DNA of 64,000 nucleotides from contig CAKRFU010000008.1 in NCBI GenBank assembly GCA_934320845.1, forward strand, positions 62,001 through 126,000, read 5' to 3'. The stretch is from an uncultured Lachnospiraceae bacterium (lineage in GTDB: Bacteria; Bacillota; Clostridia; Lachnospirales; Lachnospiraceae). A model generated the notes under the pieces. The model worked only from the letters and a program-made list of their open reading frames with translations, did not search any database and was not told where the DNA came from. A program made the translations under genes and the position numbers. Numbering within the stretch: position 1 is the first letter of the stretch; each line of letters starts with the position of its first letter. This document shows, one piece after another, positions 26,297-36,326 of the stretch.

Positions 26297-28543
26297 ATGA
26301 TATTTGCTGATGTAATAATAGATATATCAGTCAAAAGCCTTGACAGACCGTTTCAATATATCGTGCCTGAAGAGATGGAGTTTGATATTGATATAGGTTC
26401 TGTTGTGAAAATTCCGTTTGGAATGGGAAACAGGACTATGACAGGATATGTTGTGGGACTTTCTGGTGAAGCTAAATTTGATGTATCTAAAACGAAAAGC
26501 ATACTTGAAATAATGAAGCAGGGAGTGGTTGTAGAATCACACCTGCTTTCCCTTGCTTATTGGATAAAAGAAAATTACGGCTCGACAATGAATGATGCCA
26601 TTAAGTCGGTTATGCCTGTAAAAAAAGAGGTTAAAGAACAGGTTAAAAGAATAATATATCCGGCTGTTGATATGGAAAACATGAAGCTTAAGAGAGAAGA
26701 ATTTGAGAAAAAACATAACAGTGCAAGGGTAAGGCTTCTTGATGAATTTCTTAAAATGGATAAAGAAACATACAATGCAGGTCTTGATTATTCTTATATA
26801 ACAAAAAAACTTAATCTTACAGCCAATGTGATAGATGGACTTAGAAAATTGAAAATAATCACGGTTGATGCAATGCAGCAATACAGAAACCCTGTCAATG
26901 CCGTTAGTGATACAACTGAGACAAGACCTGTTTTAAACAGCGGACAGAAACATATTGTCGATGCAATACTAAATGATTATATAACAGATGTAAGGGGGAC
27001 ATATCTTATACATGGCATAACGGGAAGCGGCAAGACAGAAGTATACATGAATATTGTTGAGAAGGTTATCTGTCTTGGAAAACAGGTCATAGTGCTTATT
27101 CCGGAAATTTCACTTACATTTCAGATGGTCAACAGATTCTACAGAAGATTTGGAAACAGAATATCAGTAATGCATTCAAAGCTGTCGGCGGGGGAGAGAT
27201 TTGACCAGTATACAAGGGCAAAGAAGGGTGAAATAGATGTTATGATAGGGCCGAGGTCAGCATTGTTTACACCTTTTGAAAATCTTGGGCTTATTGTGAT
27301 TGATGAGGAACACGATACGAGTTATCAGAGTGAGATGCCGCCAAAGTATCATGCAAGAGAAGTGGCAATACAGAGAGCAAAGATGGTCGGTGCAAGTGTT
27401 GTCCTGGGTTCGGCAACTCCCTCAGTTGATTCATATTACAAGGCACTGAAAGGCGAATACAGATTGTTTGAATTGAATGAGAGGGCGGGAAATGCTGTTT
27501 ATCCCAAAATTTATATAGAAGACCTCAGAGAAGAATTAAAAGCAAGGAATTATTCTATTTTCAGCAGAAAACTTGATGAACTTATGCGTGACAGGCTTGC
27601 GAAAAAAGAGCAGATTATGCTCTTTTTGAACAGGCGTGGTTTTGCCGGATTTGTCTCTTGCAGACAGTGTGGTGAAGTGGTTGGCTGTCCGCACTGTTCG
27701 GTGGCGTTAAAGCCTCATATGGTGGGAGACAGAGTGTCATATCTGATGTGTCATTACTGCGGTTACAAAATGCCTATGCCCGATAAATGCCCGGAGTGTG
27801 GTTCACCGTATATCAGTAGTTTTGGGATAGGAACAGAACAGGTGGAACAGATGGTCAAAAAAAGATTTCCGGCGGCAAAGATTCTTAGAATGGATGCAGA
27901 TACGACAACGGGAAAAAATGCTCATCAGAATATACTTAAAAAATATTCCGGGGGAGATGCGGATATTCTCATAGGAACGCAGATGATAGTTAAGGGACAT
28001 GATTTTGCCAATGTCACACTGGTTGGAATAATTGCTGCCGACCTTTCATTAAATGTGGGAGATTATCTTGCGGCGGAGAAAACTTTTCAGCTTACGACTC
28101 AGGCATGCGGAAGGGCAGGCAGGGCAGATAAGCCGGGAGAGGTCGTTATACAGACCTATCAGCCTGAACATTACAGCATAGTCTGTGCAGCACGAAATGA
28201 TTATAAAAATTTCTATGAGCAGGAGATACTTATAAGAGAAATGTTGCAATATCCGCCGATTTCAAATATACTAGGAGTGTTGGTGCTTTCTGAAAATGAG
28301 AGAAGTGCGGATAATCTTGCAAAGATATTGGCAGATAAAATGAAATTATATCATGATGTTACCGTTCTTGGACCTGCACCTGCCGCAATCGCAAAGGCAA
28401 AGGATGTGTACCGCAGGATGGTCTATGGGAAATGTACAGATTACAAGATATTATGTTCAGTAAAAAACAGTTTTGAAGAATTTATGCATGAAACAGAGTC
28501 GTTTAAGGACTGCCGGCTTAATTTTGAATTTAACTGCATTTGA
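26297..28543 (+). CDS. priA: primosomal replication restart helicase PriA
   Basis: This 748-aa superfamily 2 helicase restarts stalled replication forks. An N-terminal 3'-DNA-binding domain (about 1-105) is followed by a winged helix, Walker A GITGSGKTE (from residue 240), and the DEEH box at 336-339. A zinc-binding insert has the cysteine set CRQCGEVVGCPHC, CHYCG and CPECG. GTQMIVKGHDF and ACGRAGRADKPG are late helicase motifs. It is normal length and in the usual Firmicutes position before def-fmt. Confidence 0.98.
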   Translation: MIFADVIIDISVKSLDRPFQYIVPEEMEFDIDIGSVVKIPFGMGNRTMTGYVVGLSGEAKFDVSKTKSILEIMKQGVVVESHLLSLAYWIKENYGSTMNDAIKSVMPVKKEVKEQVKRIIYPAVDMENMKLKREEFEKKHNSARVRLLDEFLKMDKETYNAGLDYSYITKKLNLTANVIDGLRKLKIITVDAMQQYRNPVNAVSDTTETRPVLNSGQKHIVDAILNDYITDVRGTYLIHGITGSGKTEVYMNIVEKVICLGKQVIVLIPEISLTFQMVNRFYRRFGNRISVMHSKLSAGERFDQYTRAKKGEIDVMIGPRSALFTPFENLGLIVIDEEHDTSYQSEMPPKYHAREVAIQRAKMVGASVVLGSATPSVDSYYKALKGEYRLFELNERAGNAVYPKIYIEDLREELKARNYSIFSRKLDELMRDRLAKKEQIMLFLNRRGFAGFVSCRQCGEVVGCPHCSVALKPHMVGDRVSYLMCHYCGYKMPMPDKCPECGSPYISSFGIGTEQVEQMVKKRFPAAKILRMDADTTTGKNAHQNILKKYSGGDADILIGTQMIVKGHDFANVTLVGIIAADLSLNVGDYLAAEKTFQLTTQACGRAGRADKPGEVVIQTYQPEHYSIVCAARNDYKNFYEQEILIREMLQYPPISNILGVLVLSENERSADNLAKILADKMKLYHDVTVLGPAPAAIAKAKDVYRRMVYGKCTDYKILCSVKNSFEEFMHETESFKDCRLNFEFNCI

Positions 28544-28607
28544 TTTTTTCTTTTAAAGTATATTAAAGATTAAAAATAATATAAATAAGATGGAGGATAA
28601 AAATATT

Positions 28608-29090
28608 ATGGCAATAAGACAGATTAGAACAATTGGTGATGAGATACTTACAATGAAAACAAGACCTGTTAAGGAGATGACACCGAGAATAAAAACTCTT
28701 ATTGAGGATATGCTTGATACTATGTATGAAGCACAGGGCGTTGGGCTTGCAGCACCACAGGTAGGTGTGTTAAAGCAGATAGTTGTAATTGATGTAAGTG
28801 AGGAAGGCAATCAGCCTATTGTTCTTATAAACCCTGAGATTGTCAAGTTATCGGGAACACAGACAGGACAGGAGGGCTGTCTTAGCGTGCCGGGAAAAGC
28901 CGGTATAGTTACAAGAGCAAATTATGCTAAGGTAAGAGCGTTAAACGAGGATATGGTTCAGATAGAAGTTGAGGGAGAGGAACTTCTCGCAAGAGCACTC
29001 CAGCATGAAATAGATCATTTATCAGGTATTCTCTATGTCTCAAAAGTCGAGGGTGAACTTGTCAGTGCATCTGCTGAGGAAGAAGAATAA
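28608..29090 (+). CDS. def: peptide deformylase
   Basis: This 160-aa metalloenzyme removes the formyl group from nascent proteins. Motif 1 is GVGLAAPQ (44-51), motif 2 EGCLS with metal ligand Cys91, and motif 3 HEIDH (His133, Glu134, His137). It ends in an acidic tail (SAEEEE). The ATG at 28608 is chosen because GGAGG is upstream; an earlier in-frame ATG overlaps that site. Next to fmt, the enzyme that adds the formyl group. Confidence 0.97.
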   Translation: MAIRQIRTIGDEILTMKTRPVKEMTPRIKTLIEDMLDTMYEAQGVGLAAPQVGVLKQIVVIDVSEEGNQPIVLINPEIVKLSGTQTGQEGCLSVPGKAGIVTRANYAKVRALNEDMVQIEVEGEELLARALQHEIDHLSGILYVSKVEGELVSASAEEEE

Positions 29091-29110
29091 GTATAATTTG
29101 TTATAAAATT

Positions 29111-29140
29111 ATGCAAGGGTCAAAATCCCCCCAACATCAT
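29111..29140 (-). repeat. palindromic repeat family, minimal copy B
   Basis: The minus strand reads ATGATGTTGGGG, then GATTTTGACCCTTGCAT. These are the left and right ends of the 47086-47267 copy joined with the interior absent. It lies in the short gap between def and fmt inside the housekeeping operon. Confidence 0.55.
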
Positions 29141-29177
29141 AAAATATGAAAAGCTACATGCAGAAAAGAGGTTAAGT

Positions 29178-30131
29178 ATGAATATAGTTTTTATGGGAAC
29201 ACCTGATTTTGCAGTTGGAACGTTAAATGCTCTTATAGAAAGTGAGCATAATGTGATAGGAGTTGTGACACAGCCGGACAAACCTAAGGGACGCGGTGGA
29301 AAGATGATGTTTACACCTGTAAAGGAGGCTGCCGTCAAAGCAGGAATACAGGTTTACCAGCCTGAAAAGGTTAAAGACAGGGAGTTTATTGAAGTATTGG
29401 GAAAATTGTCTCCTGATGTTATAGTTGTCGTTGCGTTCGGACAGATATTACCTAAGGAGATACTTGAACTTCCTAAATACGGATGTATGAATGTTCATGC
29501 ATCGTTACTTCCAAAACTCAGAGGTGCAGCTCCGATACAATGGTCTGTAATAGATGGAGATGAGGAGAGCGGAGTTACCATCATGCAGATGGATGAAGGT
29601 CTTGATACGGGAGATATGCTTCTTGTAAAAAAATATAAGCTTGACAAAAAAGAGACAGGCGGAAGTCTTTTTGACAAACTTGCGTCATTTGGCGGGCCGA
29701 TGATACTTGAAGTGTTGGAACAGGCAGAAGAGGGAAAATTAAATCCTGTAAAGCAGGATGATTCTAAACATACTTATGCAAAAATGTTAAGCAAGGCAAC
29801 GGGAGATATTGATTTTACAAAGACTGCCGTAGATATTGAGAGACTTATAAGAGGTTTGAATCCGTGGCCGAGTGCATTTACTCACATTCATGGAAAAATG
29901 CTTAAGATATGGGAAGCAGATGTTTTGAGCAGTGAAGAAGCAAAAAAATATGATATGGCAGATTTAAAACCGGGACATATTGCATATGTCGATAAAAATA
30001 AGATGTTTATAAGTACAGCAGAAGGATATCTTGATGTAAAAGAGGTACAGCTTGAAGGCAAAAAAAGAATGGAGACATCAGCATTTCTTCGTGGCTACAA
30101 AGTAGAAAAAGGGGAAGCTTTAAATGGCTGA
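29178..30131 (+). CDS. fmt: methionyl-tRNA formyltransferase
   Basis: This 317-aa enzyme formylates initiator Met-tRNA using 10-formyl-tetrahydrofolate. It shows the N-terminal IVFMGTPDFAV, the catalytic N105-V-H107 with SLLPKLRGAAPIQW, and MDEGLDTGDML. A C-terminal OB-like domain begins near residue 205 and contains GLNPWPSAFT. It overlaps rsmB by 8 bases. Confidence 0.98.
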   Translation: MNIVFMGTPDFAVGTLNALIESEHNVIGVVTQPDKPKGRGGKMMFTPVKEAAVKAGIQVYQPEKVKDREFIEVLGKLSPDVIVVVAFGQILPKEILELPKYGCMNVHASLLPKLRGAAPIQWSVIDGDEESGVTIMQMDEGLDTGDMLLVKKYKLDKKETGGSLFDKLASFGGPMILEVLEQAEEGKLNPVKQDDSKHTYAKMLSKATGDIDFTKTAVDIERLIRGLNPWPSAFTHIHGKMLKIWEADVLSSEEAKKYDMADLKPGHIAYVDKNKMFISTAEGYLDVKEVQLEGKKRMETSAFLRGYKVEKGEALNG

Positions 30132-31512
30132 TGAAGTTAATAACATTAATAAGATTAATGTAAGAAATATTGCACTTGATGTTGTGGTAGATGTAATGGA
30201 TAATGGAGCCTATTCTGACAAGGCGATACATGGTGCACTGGAAAAACATGGTAATCTTGAAAAAAGAGACAGGGCGTTTTTTACAAGGCTTTGTCAGGGA
30301 ACTATAGAATATGCTGTTCAATCTGATTATATTATAGATCTTTTTTCAAAAACGAAAGTCAGAAAAATGAAGCCTGTAATACGCGGTATTCTGCGTATGG
30401 GCGTGTATCAGATAATGCATATGGACAGCGTTCCCGACAGTGCCGTATGCAACGAAGCCGTCAAGCTTGCAAACAAAAGAAAATTTACAAATCTAAAAGG
30501 ATTTGTAAACGGAGTTTTGCGAAGTATTTCAAGAGAAAAGGATAATATAAAATTTCCTGAAAAAAATGATGGATTTTGTGACTATGCTTCTGTTAAATAT
30601 TCAATGCCTGAATGGATTGTTGAATATATAAGCAGCCGTTATGGAGAAAAAAGTGCAGAAAATATTTTCGAGGGATTTCTATGTGCTGATAAGGGCATAA
30701 GTGTGAGATGCAATATCTCAAAAGGCACTCCCGATGACATATTTATGATGCTTGAAAAGCAGGGAATACAGGTTAGGAAAAGTGAACTTTTTGATTATGC
30801 ATTTAATATAGACGGATTTGATAAAATAACAGATATAGATGCATTTAACAAGGGATATATACAGGTTCAGGATCAAAGTTCGATACTTGCGGGGCATGTT
30901 TATTCTGTTAAGGGTGATGAAAATATAATTGACATATGTGCAGCACCCGGAGGAAAGACGCTTCATGCGGCAGACAGATTAGAAGAGGAAGAAAAATCAG
31001 GCAATGGAAATATTATTTCATGTGATCTTACAGAGCAGAAAGTAAAACTTATAAGTGATAATATTAAAAGAAACGGTTTTAGAAATATATCAGTTGTGAA
31101 AAATGATGCCCTTGTCTATAAGAAAGAATGGGAAAATACGGCAGACATTATTATAGCAGACCTTCCATGTTCAGGGCTTGGAGTAATCGGTAAAAAATGT
31201 GATATAAAATATAAAACAAAAAGAGAAGATATTACTTCACTTTCAAAAATACAAAAAGATATATTAAAAAATGTCAGCAGATATTTAAAAAAAGGTGGAC
31301 AGCTCATTTACAGTACATGTACAATAGCGAAAGAAGAAAATGAGGATAATGCAGAATGGATACTTGAAAATCTGCCTTTTGAAAAAGCAGATATTTCAAA
31401 AAGAATGCCGGAAAAGTTAAAAAAATATATGACAGATAATTCGTATATACAGATTTTGCCTGATATGGCACAGACAGACGGTTTTTTTGTGGCAGCATTT
31501 ATAAAGAAGTAG
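30124..31512 (+). CDS. rsmB: 16S rRNA (cytosine-967-C5) methyltransferase
   Basis: This 462-aa protein has an N-terminal NusB-like RNA-binding domain (about 10-140) and a C-terminal SAM-dependent methyltransferase. DICAAPGGKT binds SAM; Cys349 in PCSG and Cys399 in STCT are the paired release and catalytic cysteines of m5C enzymes. Many Clostridia carry a zinc metallopeptidase gene between fmt and rsmB; here the two overlap and it is absent. Confidence 0.96.
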   Translation: MADEVNNINKINVRNIALDVVVDVMDNGAYSDKAIHGALEKHGNLEKRDRAFFTRLCQGTIEYAVQSDYIIDLFSKTKVRKMKPVIRGILRMGVYQIMHMDSVPDSAVCNEAVKLANKRKFTNLKGFVNGVLRSISREKDNIKFPEKNDGFCDYASVKYSMPEWIVEYISSRYGEKSAENIFEGFLCADKGISVRCNISKGTPDDIFMMLEKQGIQVRKSELFDYAFNIDGFDKITDIDAFNKGYIQVQDQSSILAGHVYSVKGDENIIDICAAPGGKTLHAADRLEEEEKSGNGNIISCDLTEQKVKLISDNIKRNGFRNISVVKNDALVYKKEWENTADIIIADLPCSGLGVIGKKCDIKYKTKREDITSLSKIQKDILKNVSRYLKKGGQLIYSTCTIAKEENEDNAEWILENLPFEKADISKRMPEKLKKYMTDNSYIQILPDMAQTDGFFVAAFIKK

Positions 31513-31524
31513 GATGGTGATATA

Positions 31525-32589
31525 TTGGCAGAAGATAAAATTGACATTAAGAGTTTGGACTTCATGGAATTGCAGGAACTCTTAGAGAGCATGGGTGAAA
31601 AAAAATTCAGAAGTAAACAGTTATATGACTGGATTCACAAGAATCTTGTTTTGAGTTTTGATGAGATGACCAATCTCTCAAAAGATATGAGAAAAAAACT
31701 TGCTGATACATGTACAATAGAGGGCGCAAGAATTATAAAAAAACAGGTTTCATCTGACGGAACGGCTAAATTTCTTATGAAGCTTTCAGATGGCAATACA
31801 GTTGAAAGTGTGCTTATGAAATATAAGCACGGAAACAGTGTATGCATATCAACACAGGTGGGCTGCCGCATGGGATGCAGATTTTGTGCATCGACTGTCG
31901 GAGGGCTTATAAGAAGTCTTAAAACTTCTGAGATGCTTGACCAGATATATGAGATTCAGCGAAGTACAGGTGAGAGGGTTTCAAATGTTATTTTGATGGG
32001 AATTGGAGAACCACTCGACAATTACGATAATGTCGTTAAATTTATCAGAATGTTATCTGACGATAAAGGATTAAATATAAGCCAGAGAAATATTACTCTG
32101 TCAACCTGCGGACTTGTAGACAAGCTTAAAAAACTTGTAGACGAGAAACTTACCATCACGATTGCAATTTCACTTCATGCACCGAATGACGAACTCAGAC
32201 GGGAAATGATGCCTATTGCTAACAGATACTCAATAGAAGAAATAATTGATGCATGCCGTTATTATGTGGATAAGACCGGCAGAAGAATCACATTTGAGTA
32301 CAGTATGGTTGAAGGAAAAAATGACAGCAGGGAATGTGCCATGCAGCTTGTAAATCTTGTCAGAGGCTTAAATTGCCATATAAATCTTATACCTTTAAAT
32401 CCGGTTGAAGGCAGAATGGGACAGCGTTCAAAAGGAGCAGATATACAGGCTTTTAAATTGCTACTTGAAAAAAATCACACAAATGTTACTATAAGAAGAG
32501 AGATGGGCAGGGATATTGATGCTGCCTGTGGACAATTGAGGAATAAAGAAAAAGGAGGAAACTACGATGAAAGCATATTCAAAGACTGA
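31525..32589 (+). CDS. rlmN: dual-specificity 23S rRNA/tRNA adenine-C2 methyltransferase
   Basis: This 354-aa radical SAM enzyme methylates A2503 of 23S rRNA and A37 of some tRNAs. The cluster-binding motif is Cys114-x3-Cys118-x2-Cys121 (GCRMGCRFC). GIGEPLDNY and the late AACGQLR cysteine complete the catalytic set. Translation apparently begins at TTG 31525 behind AGGATGGTGA. The 3' end overlaps the phosphatase gene by 23 bases. Confidence 0.96.
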   Translation: MAEDKIDIKSLDFMELQELLESMGEKKFRSKQLYDWIHKNLVLSFDEMTNLSKDMRKKLADTCTIEGARIIKKQVSSDGTAKFLMKLSDGNTVESVLMKYKHGNSVCISTQVGCRMGCRFCASTVGGLIRSLKTSEMLDQIYEIQRSTGERVSNVILMGIGEPLDNYDNVVKFIRMLSDDKGLNISQRNITLSTCGLVDKLKKLVDEKLTITIAISLHAPNDELRREMMPIANRYSIEEIIDACRYYVDKTGRRITFEYSMVEGKNDSRECAMQLVNLVRGLNCHINLIPLNPVEGRMGQRSKGADIQAFKLLLEKNHTNVTIRREMGRDIDAACGQLRNKEKGGNYDESIFKD

Positions 32590-33286
32590 TATTGGAAGCA
32601 AACGAACCATGAATCAGGATTCTGTTTACTGTAATGAAAATTCAGTTGGTAGTTTCCAGAATTTGTTTATTGTAGCGGATGGAATGGGAGGACACAAAGC
32701 GGGAGACTATGCTTCAAGACTTTGCGTCGAAAAAATGGTTTATGCCGTAGAACAAAGTAAGAGCATAACTCCGGTTACGATTTTGGAAGAGGCTGTTACA
32801 GAAGCTAATAAAGGTGTATTGGAAGAAGCAAAAGCAAATGCTGAATATGAGGGTATGGGCACAACTATGGTTGCGTGCACACTTCAGGAAAATACATTAT
32901 ATATAGCCAATATAGGCGATTCACGTTTATACATTATAAACGATGATATAAAACAGATAACAAAGGATCATTCATGGGTAGAAGAAATGGTCAAAAAAGG
33001 TGAGTTGACAGAGAGTCAGGCGAGAATTCATCCGCAAAAAAACATAATCACAAGAGCTTTGGGTATAGATGAGGTTGTTCATGCGGATTATTTTGAAATA
33101 AATGTAAAACCTGATGATAAAATTCTCATGTGCAGTGACGGTCTTACAAATATGGTTGAGGATGAGGATATTGAATACATAATACGTCACAGCAGTTCCA
33201 TAGAGAAAGCAGTAGAAAACCTTGTGGAAAAGGCAAATGAGAATGGTGGAAAAGATAATATTACAGTTATTTTAGTACAGATATAG
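32567..33286 (+). CDS. stp: PP2C family serine/threonine phosphatase
   Basis: This 239-aa Mn-dependent phosphatase reverses PrkC phosphorylation. Metal-binding motifs are GSKRTMNQDS, VADGMGGHKAGD (Asp38), GDSRLY, CSDGLTNMV and GGKDNITVI, all in the standard order. It overlaps rlmN and is followed at 54 bases by the kinase, the conserved Firmicutes pair acting on cell wall and growth control. Confidence 0.96.
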   Translation: MKAYSKTDIGSKRTMNQDSVYCNENSVGSFQNLFIVADGMGGHKAGDYASRLCVEKMVYAVEQSKSITPVTILEEAVTEANKGVLEEAKANAEYEGMGTTMVACTLQENTLYIANIGDSRLYIINDDIKQITKDHSWVEEMVKKGELTESQARIHPQKNIITRALGIDEVVHADYFEINVKPDDKILMCSDGLTNMVEDEDIEYIIRHSSSIEKAVENLVEKANENGGKDNITVILVQI

Positions 33287-33339
33287 ATAAGAAGATATTG
33301 AATGAGAAAGCCGCCGTATAGGGCAGAATGGAGGAAAGT

Positions 33340-35427
33340 ATGATTAATCCCGGAATGATGATTAGTGATAGATATGAAATTATCGACAGAGTGGGTTCGG
33401 GTGGAATGGCAGATGTTTACAAAGCAAAATGTCATCGTTTGAATAGATATGTTGCAATAAAAGTATTAAAACAGGAATACAGCAGTGATGCTAAATTTGT
33501 GGCAAAATTTAGAGGAGAGGCACAGTCAGTTGCCGGTTTATCACATCCGAATATTGTAAATGTATATGATGTTGGAGAGGATAATGGTCTTTACTATATA
33601 GTAATGGAACTTGTTGAGGGCATTACTCTCAAAAAGTTTATTGAGAAGAAAGGAAAACTCGATGTAAAAGAAGCTGTAGGCATTGGAATACAGATTGCTC
33701 AGGGTATGGAAGCGGCACACAATAATCATATTATCCACAGAGATATTAAGCCGCAGAATATAATTATATCAAAAGAAGGAAAAGTAAAAGTAACAGATTT
33801 TGGAATAGCAAAGGCTGCTACTTCAAATACGATTACATCAAATGCCATGGGTTCGGTTCATTATATAAGTCCTGAACAGGCAAGAGGCGGCTACAGTGAT
33901 GAGAAAAGTGATATTTATTCTCTTGGAGTTACTTTATATGAAATGCTTTCCGGTAAAGTGCCGTTTGAAGGAGAGAGCACAGTGACGGTTGCGCTTGCTC
34001 ATATTCAGAATGAAGCGACGCCGCTTGAAGAACTCGATGCGACTATTCCTTTAAGTCTCTCAAAGATTGTCCAGAAGTGTATGCAGAAAAAGCCTGATAT
34101 GAGATATATGTCATCGGCAGCACTTATTTCTGACTTGAAAAGATCGTTATCGGAACCTGATGGAGATTATGTAAATATTGTAGATGATGAGGATGATTTT
34201 TCACCGACAATAAAACTTTCAGATATAAATGATAAAGTAAAAGAAAATTATCCACCTGAAGAACCGCAGGAGGAACAGTTTGAACAGGAACAGTCAGATG
34301 ATGCCATAGACCCTAAGTTAGAAAAAATATTAAAGATATGCAGTATTGTTGTAGCGGCAGTTATAATTATAGTCATATTTTTAATAATCGGAAAAGTAAG
34401 CGGATGGTGGGGAAAGGGTATAAAGGAAGATTCAAATACAACCTCTGTAACAACGCAGGCTCCTGTAGAGGAAACACCGGAAGTTACAGATGAACCACAA
34501 GCCGGTATGGTTGATGTTCCAAATATCTCAAATCGTACACTTGAGGAAGCTCAGGAGATACTTGAGGAGAAAAAGCTTAAATGGAGACTTGTTCCGGTTG
34601 AATCCGATGAGACACCGAATACTGTTTTGGAGCAGGATCCGGAGGCAGGAAGCAGTGTTGAAGAATATTCGCGTGTTACAATTAAATACAGCAAGGGAGA
34701 CAGCGGAGTTACAATACCTGATCTTGTGAAATATACGGAAGATGCAGCTACACAGAAGCTTAAAGAACTTAATCTCAATGTTTCGGGTACAATAAAACAG
34801 TACAGTGATACGGTTGATAAGGGGCTTGTTTGTGGAACAGATCCTGTAGTAGGCTCAAGCGTTAAGAAATATTCATCAGTAAAACTTATCATCAGTAAGG
34901 GACCTGAGAGTGATAATGTCACGATGCCAAATATTGTTGGAATAAAAGAGGCAGTTGCTCTTGACAGACTTACCGCAAGAGGACTTACGGGAAATACGAC
35001 AAATGTTTCGTATATATATTCAGATAAATATGCGAAAGGTATTGTTGTAGGCCAGGCTATAGAGGCAGGTACAAAAGTCCCTGTCGGAACGGTTGTCGAT
35101 TATACGGTAAGTATGGGACCAAAGAAAACTGAGCCAAAAGCAACACCAAAACCGACACCTGTACCAAATTACACTTATGAAGGAAGTGTTACGGTAAGTG
35201 GAAATCCATTTGATTATGAAGATGATGATCCTGAGATAATAAAGCTTGTTCTCGAGCAGGATGGAAAGTCTAAGACAGTATATAAAGGAACACTTTCGTA
35301 TGACGATTTCCCTAAGAAATTTACAATAAAGGGATGGAGTGAAAATAACGGTACCGTAACTTTATACAAGGGAGACGTTGCAACAGGCAATTCATACAAT
35401 GTAGAATTTAAAAAGGTTAGGCAGTAA
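33340..35427 (+). CDS. prkC: PASTA-domain serine/threonine protein kinase
   Basis: This 695-aa sensor kinase has a cytoplasmic Hanks kinase domain with Lys41 (VAIKVLK) and the HRDIKPQN loop (133-140). An acidic juxtamembrane linker and one membrane helix (about 331-353) follow. Outside the cell are three PASTA repeats (about 389-455, 457-523, 526-594) that bind muropeptides or lipid II. After a proline and threonine hinge there is an extra beta-rich C-terminal domain of about 80 residues, not always present. The ATG at 33340 is preferred; the in-frame ATG at 33328 is part of the GGAGGAAAG ribosome site. Confidence 0.97.
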   Translation: MINPGMMISDRYEIIDRVGSGGMADVYKAKCHRLNRYVAIKVLKQEYSSDAKFVAKFRGEAQSVAGLSHPNIVNVYDVGEDNGLYYIVMELVEGITLKKFIEKKGKLDVKEAVGIGIQIAQGMEAAHNNHIIHRDIKPQNIIISKEGKVKVTDFGIAKAATSNTITSNAMGSVHYISPEQARGGYSDEKSDIYSLGVTLYEMLSGKVPFEGESTVTVALAHIQNEATPLEELDATIPLSLSKIVQKCMQKKPDMRYMSSAALISDLKRSLSEPDGDYVNIVDDEDDFSPTIKLSDINDKVKENYPPEEPQEEQFEQEQSDDAIDPKLEKILKICSIVVAAVIIIVIFLIIGKVSGWWGKGIKEDSNTTSVTTQAPVEETPEVTDEPQAGMVDVPNISNRTLEEAQEILEEKKLKWRLVPVESDETPNTVLEQDPEAGSSVEEYSRVTIKYSKGDSGVTIPDLVKYTEDAATQKLKELNLNVSGTIKQYSDTVDKGLVCGTDPVVGSSVKKYSSVKLIISKGPESDNVTMPNIVGIKEAVALDRLTARGLTGNTTNVSYIYSDKYAKGIVVGQAIEAGTKVPVGTVVDYTVSMGPKKTEPKATPKPTPVPNYTYEGSVTVSGNPFDYEDDDPEIIKLVLEQDGKSKTVYKGTLSYDDFPKKFTIKGWSENNGTVTLYKGDVATGNSYNVEFKKVRQ

Positions 35428-36305
35428 TGCAGGGAAAAATAGTTAGAGGAATTGGTGGCTTTTATTATGTTCATATAGATTCAATAGGCATTGTAGAATG
35501 TAAGGCAAAAGGAATATTCAGAAACAAAAAAGTTAAGCCTTTAGTTGGAGACAATGTTGAGGTTGAAATACTTGACAGGGAAAAATTTCTTGGCAGTATA
35601 GAAAATATATTGCCGAGAAAAAATGTGGTAATAAGACCGGCAGTTGCCAATGTTGACCAGGCTATTGTCATATTTTCTGCCTCGGTTCCAAAGCCGAATC
35701 TGAATCTTCTTGACAGATTTTTACTTATGATGCAGACGCAGGGAATTGCAACGGTTATTTGTTTTAATAAAAAAGATGATGCCGAGGAAAAATATCTTGA
35801 GGAGCTTGCAGATAATTACCGCAAATGCGGCAGCAGAATTTTTATGACAAGTACAGTGACAGGAGAGGGAATAAAAGAATTTGGAGAATGTCTTAAAGGA
35901 AAGACCTCTGTGCTTGCAGGACCTTCAGGTGTCGGCAAATCATCACTCATAAATGTATTGTTTCCAAAAGCAGAAATGGAGATAGGCGAGATAAGTGAAA
36001 AAATAAAAAGAGGAAAGCATACGACAAGACATTCGGAACTTTTTTCGTTAGGTGATGGTGTCTATCTTATGGATACACCCGGATTCACATCTTTAGGACT
36101 TCCTGAGATGGAAAAGGAAGAACTCAGGGAATATTATCCTGAGTTTGAGGAATATAAAAATACCTGCAGATTTTTAGGATGTGTTCATATACATGAACCG
36201 CAGTGTAGTGTTAAAATTGCACTTGAAGAAGGAAAAATCCCTAAGGGACGTTATGATAATTATAAGCAGTTTTTTGATGAAATAAGCAGTAAAAGAAAAT
36301 ATTAA
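35427..36305 (+). CDS. rsgA: ribosome small subunit-dependent GTPase RsgA
   Basis: This 292-aa circularly permuted GTPase checks 30S maturation. It has an N-terminal OB fold, then G4 (CFNKKDD), the G1 loop GPSGVGKS (165-172), switch GKHTTRHSEL and G3 DTPGF. The C-terminal zinc site is CRFLGCVHIHEPQCSV. Its ATG shares one base with the prkC stop codon, so they are translationally coupled. Confidence 0.97.
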   Translation: MQGKIVRGIGGFYYVHIDSIGIVECKAKGIFRNKKVKPLVGDNVEVEILDREKFLGSIENILPRKNVVIRPAVANVDQAIVIFSASVPKPNLNLLDRFLLMMQTQGIATVICFNKKDDAEEKYLEELADNYRKCGSRIFMTSTVTGEGIKEFGECLKGKTSVLAGPSGVGKSSLINVLFPKAEMEIGEISEKIKRGKHTTRHSELFSLGDGVYLMDTPGFTSLGLPEMEKEELREYYPEFEEYKNTCRFLGCVHIHEPQCSVKIALEEGKIPKGRYDNYKQFFDEISSKRKY

Positions 36306-36326
36306 GCACAGGAGGAACACTATACA

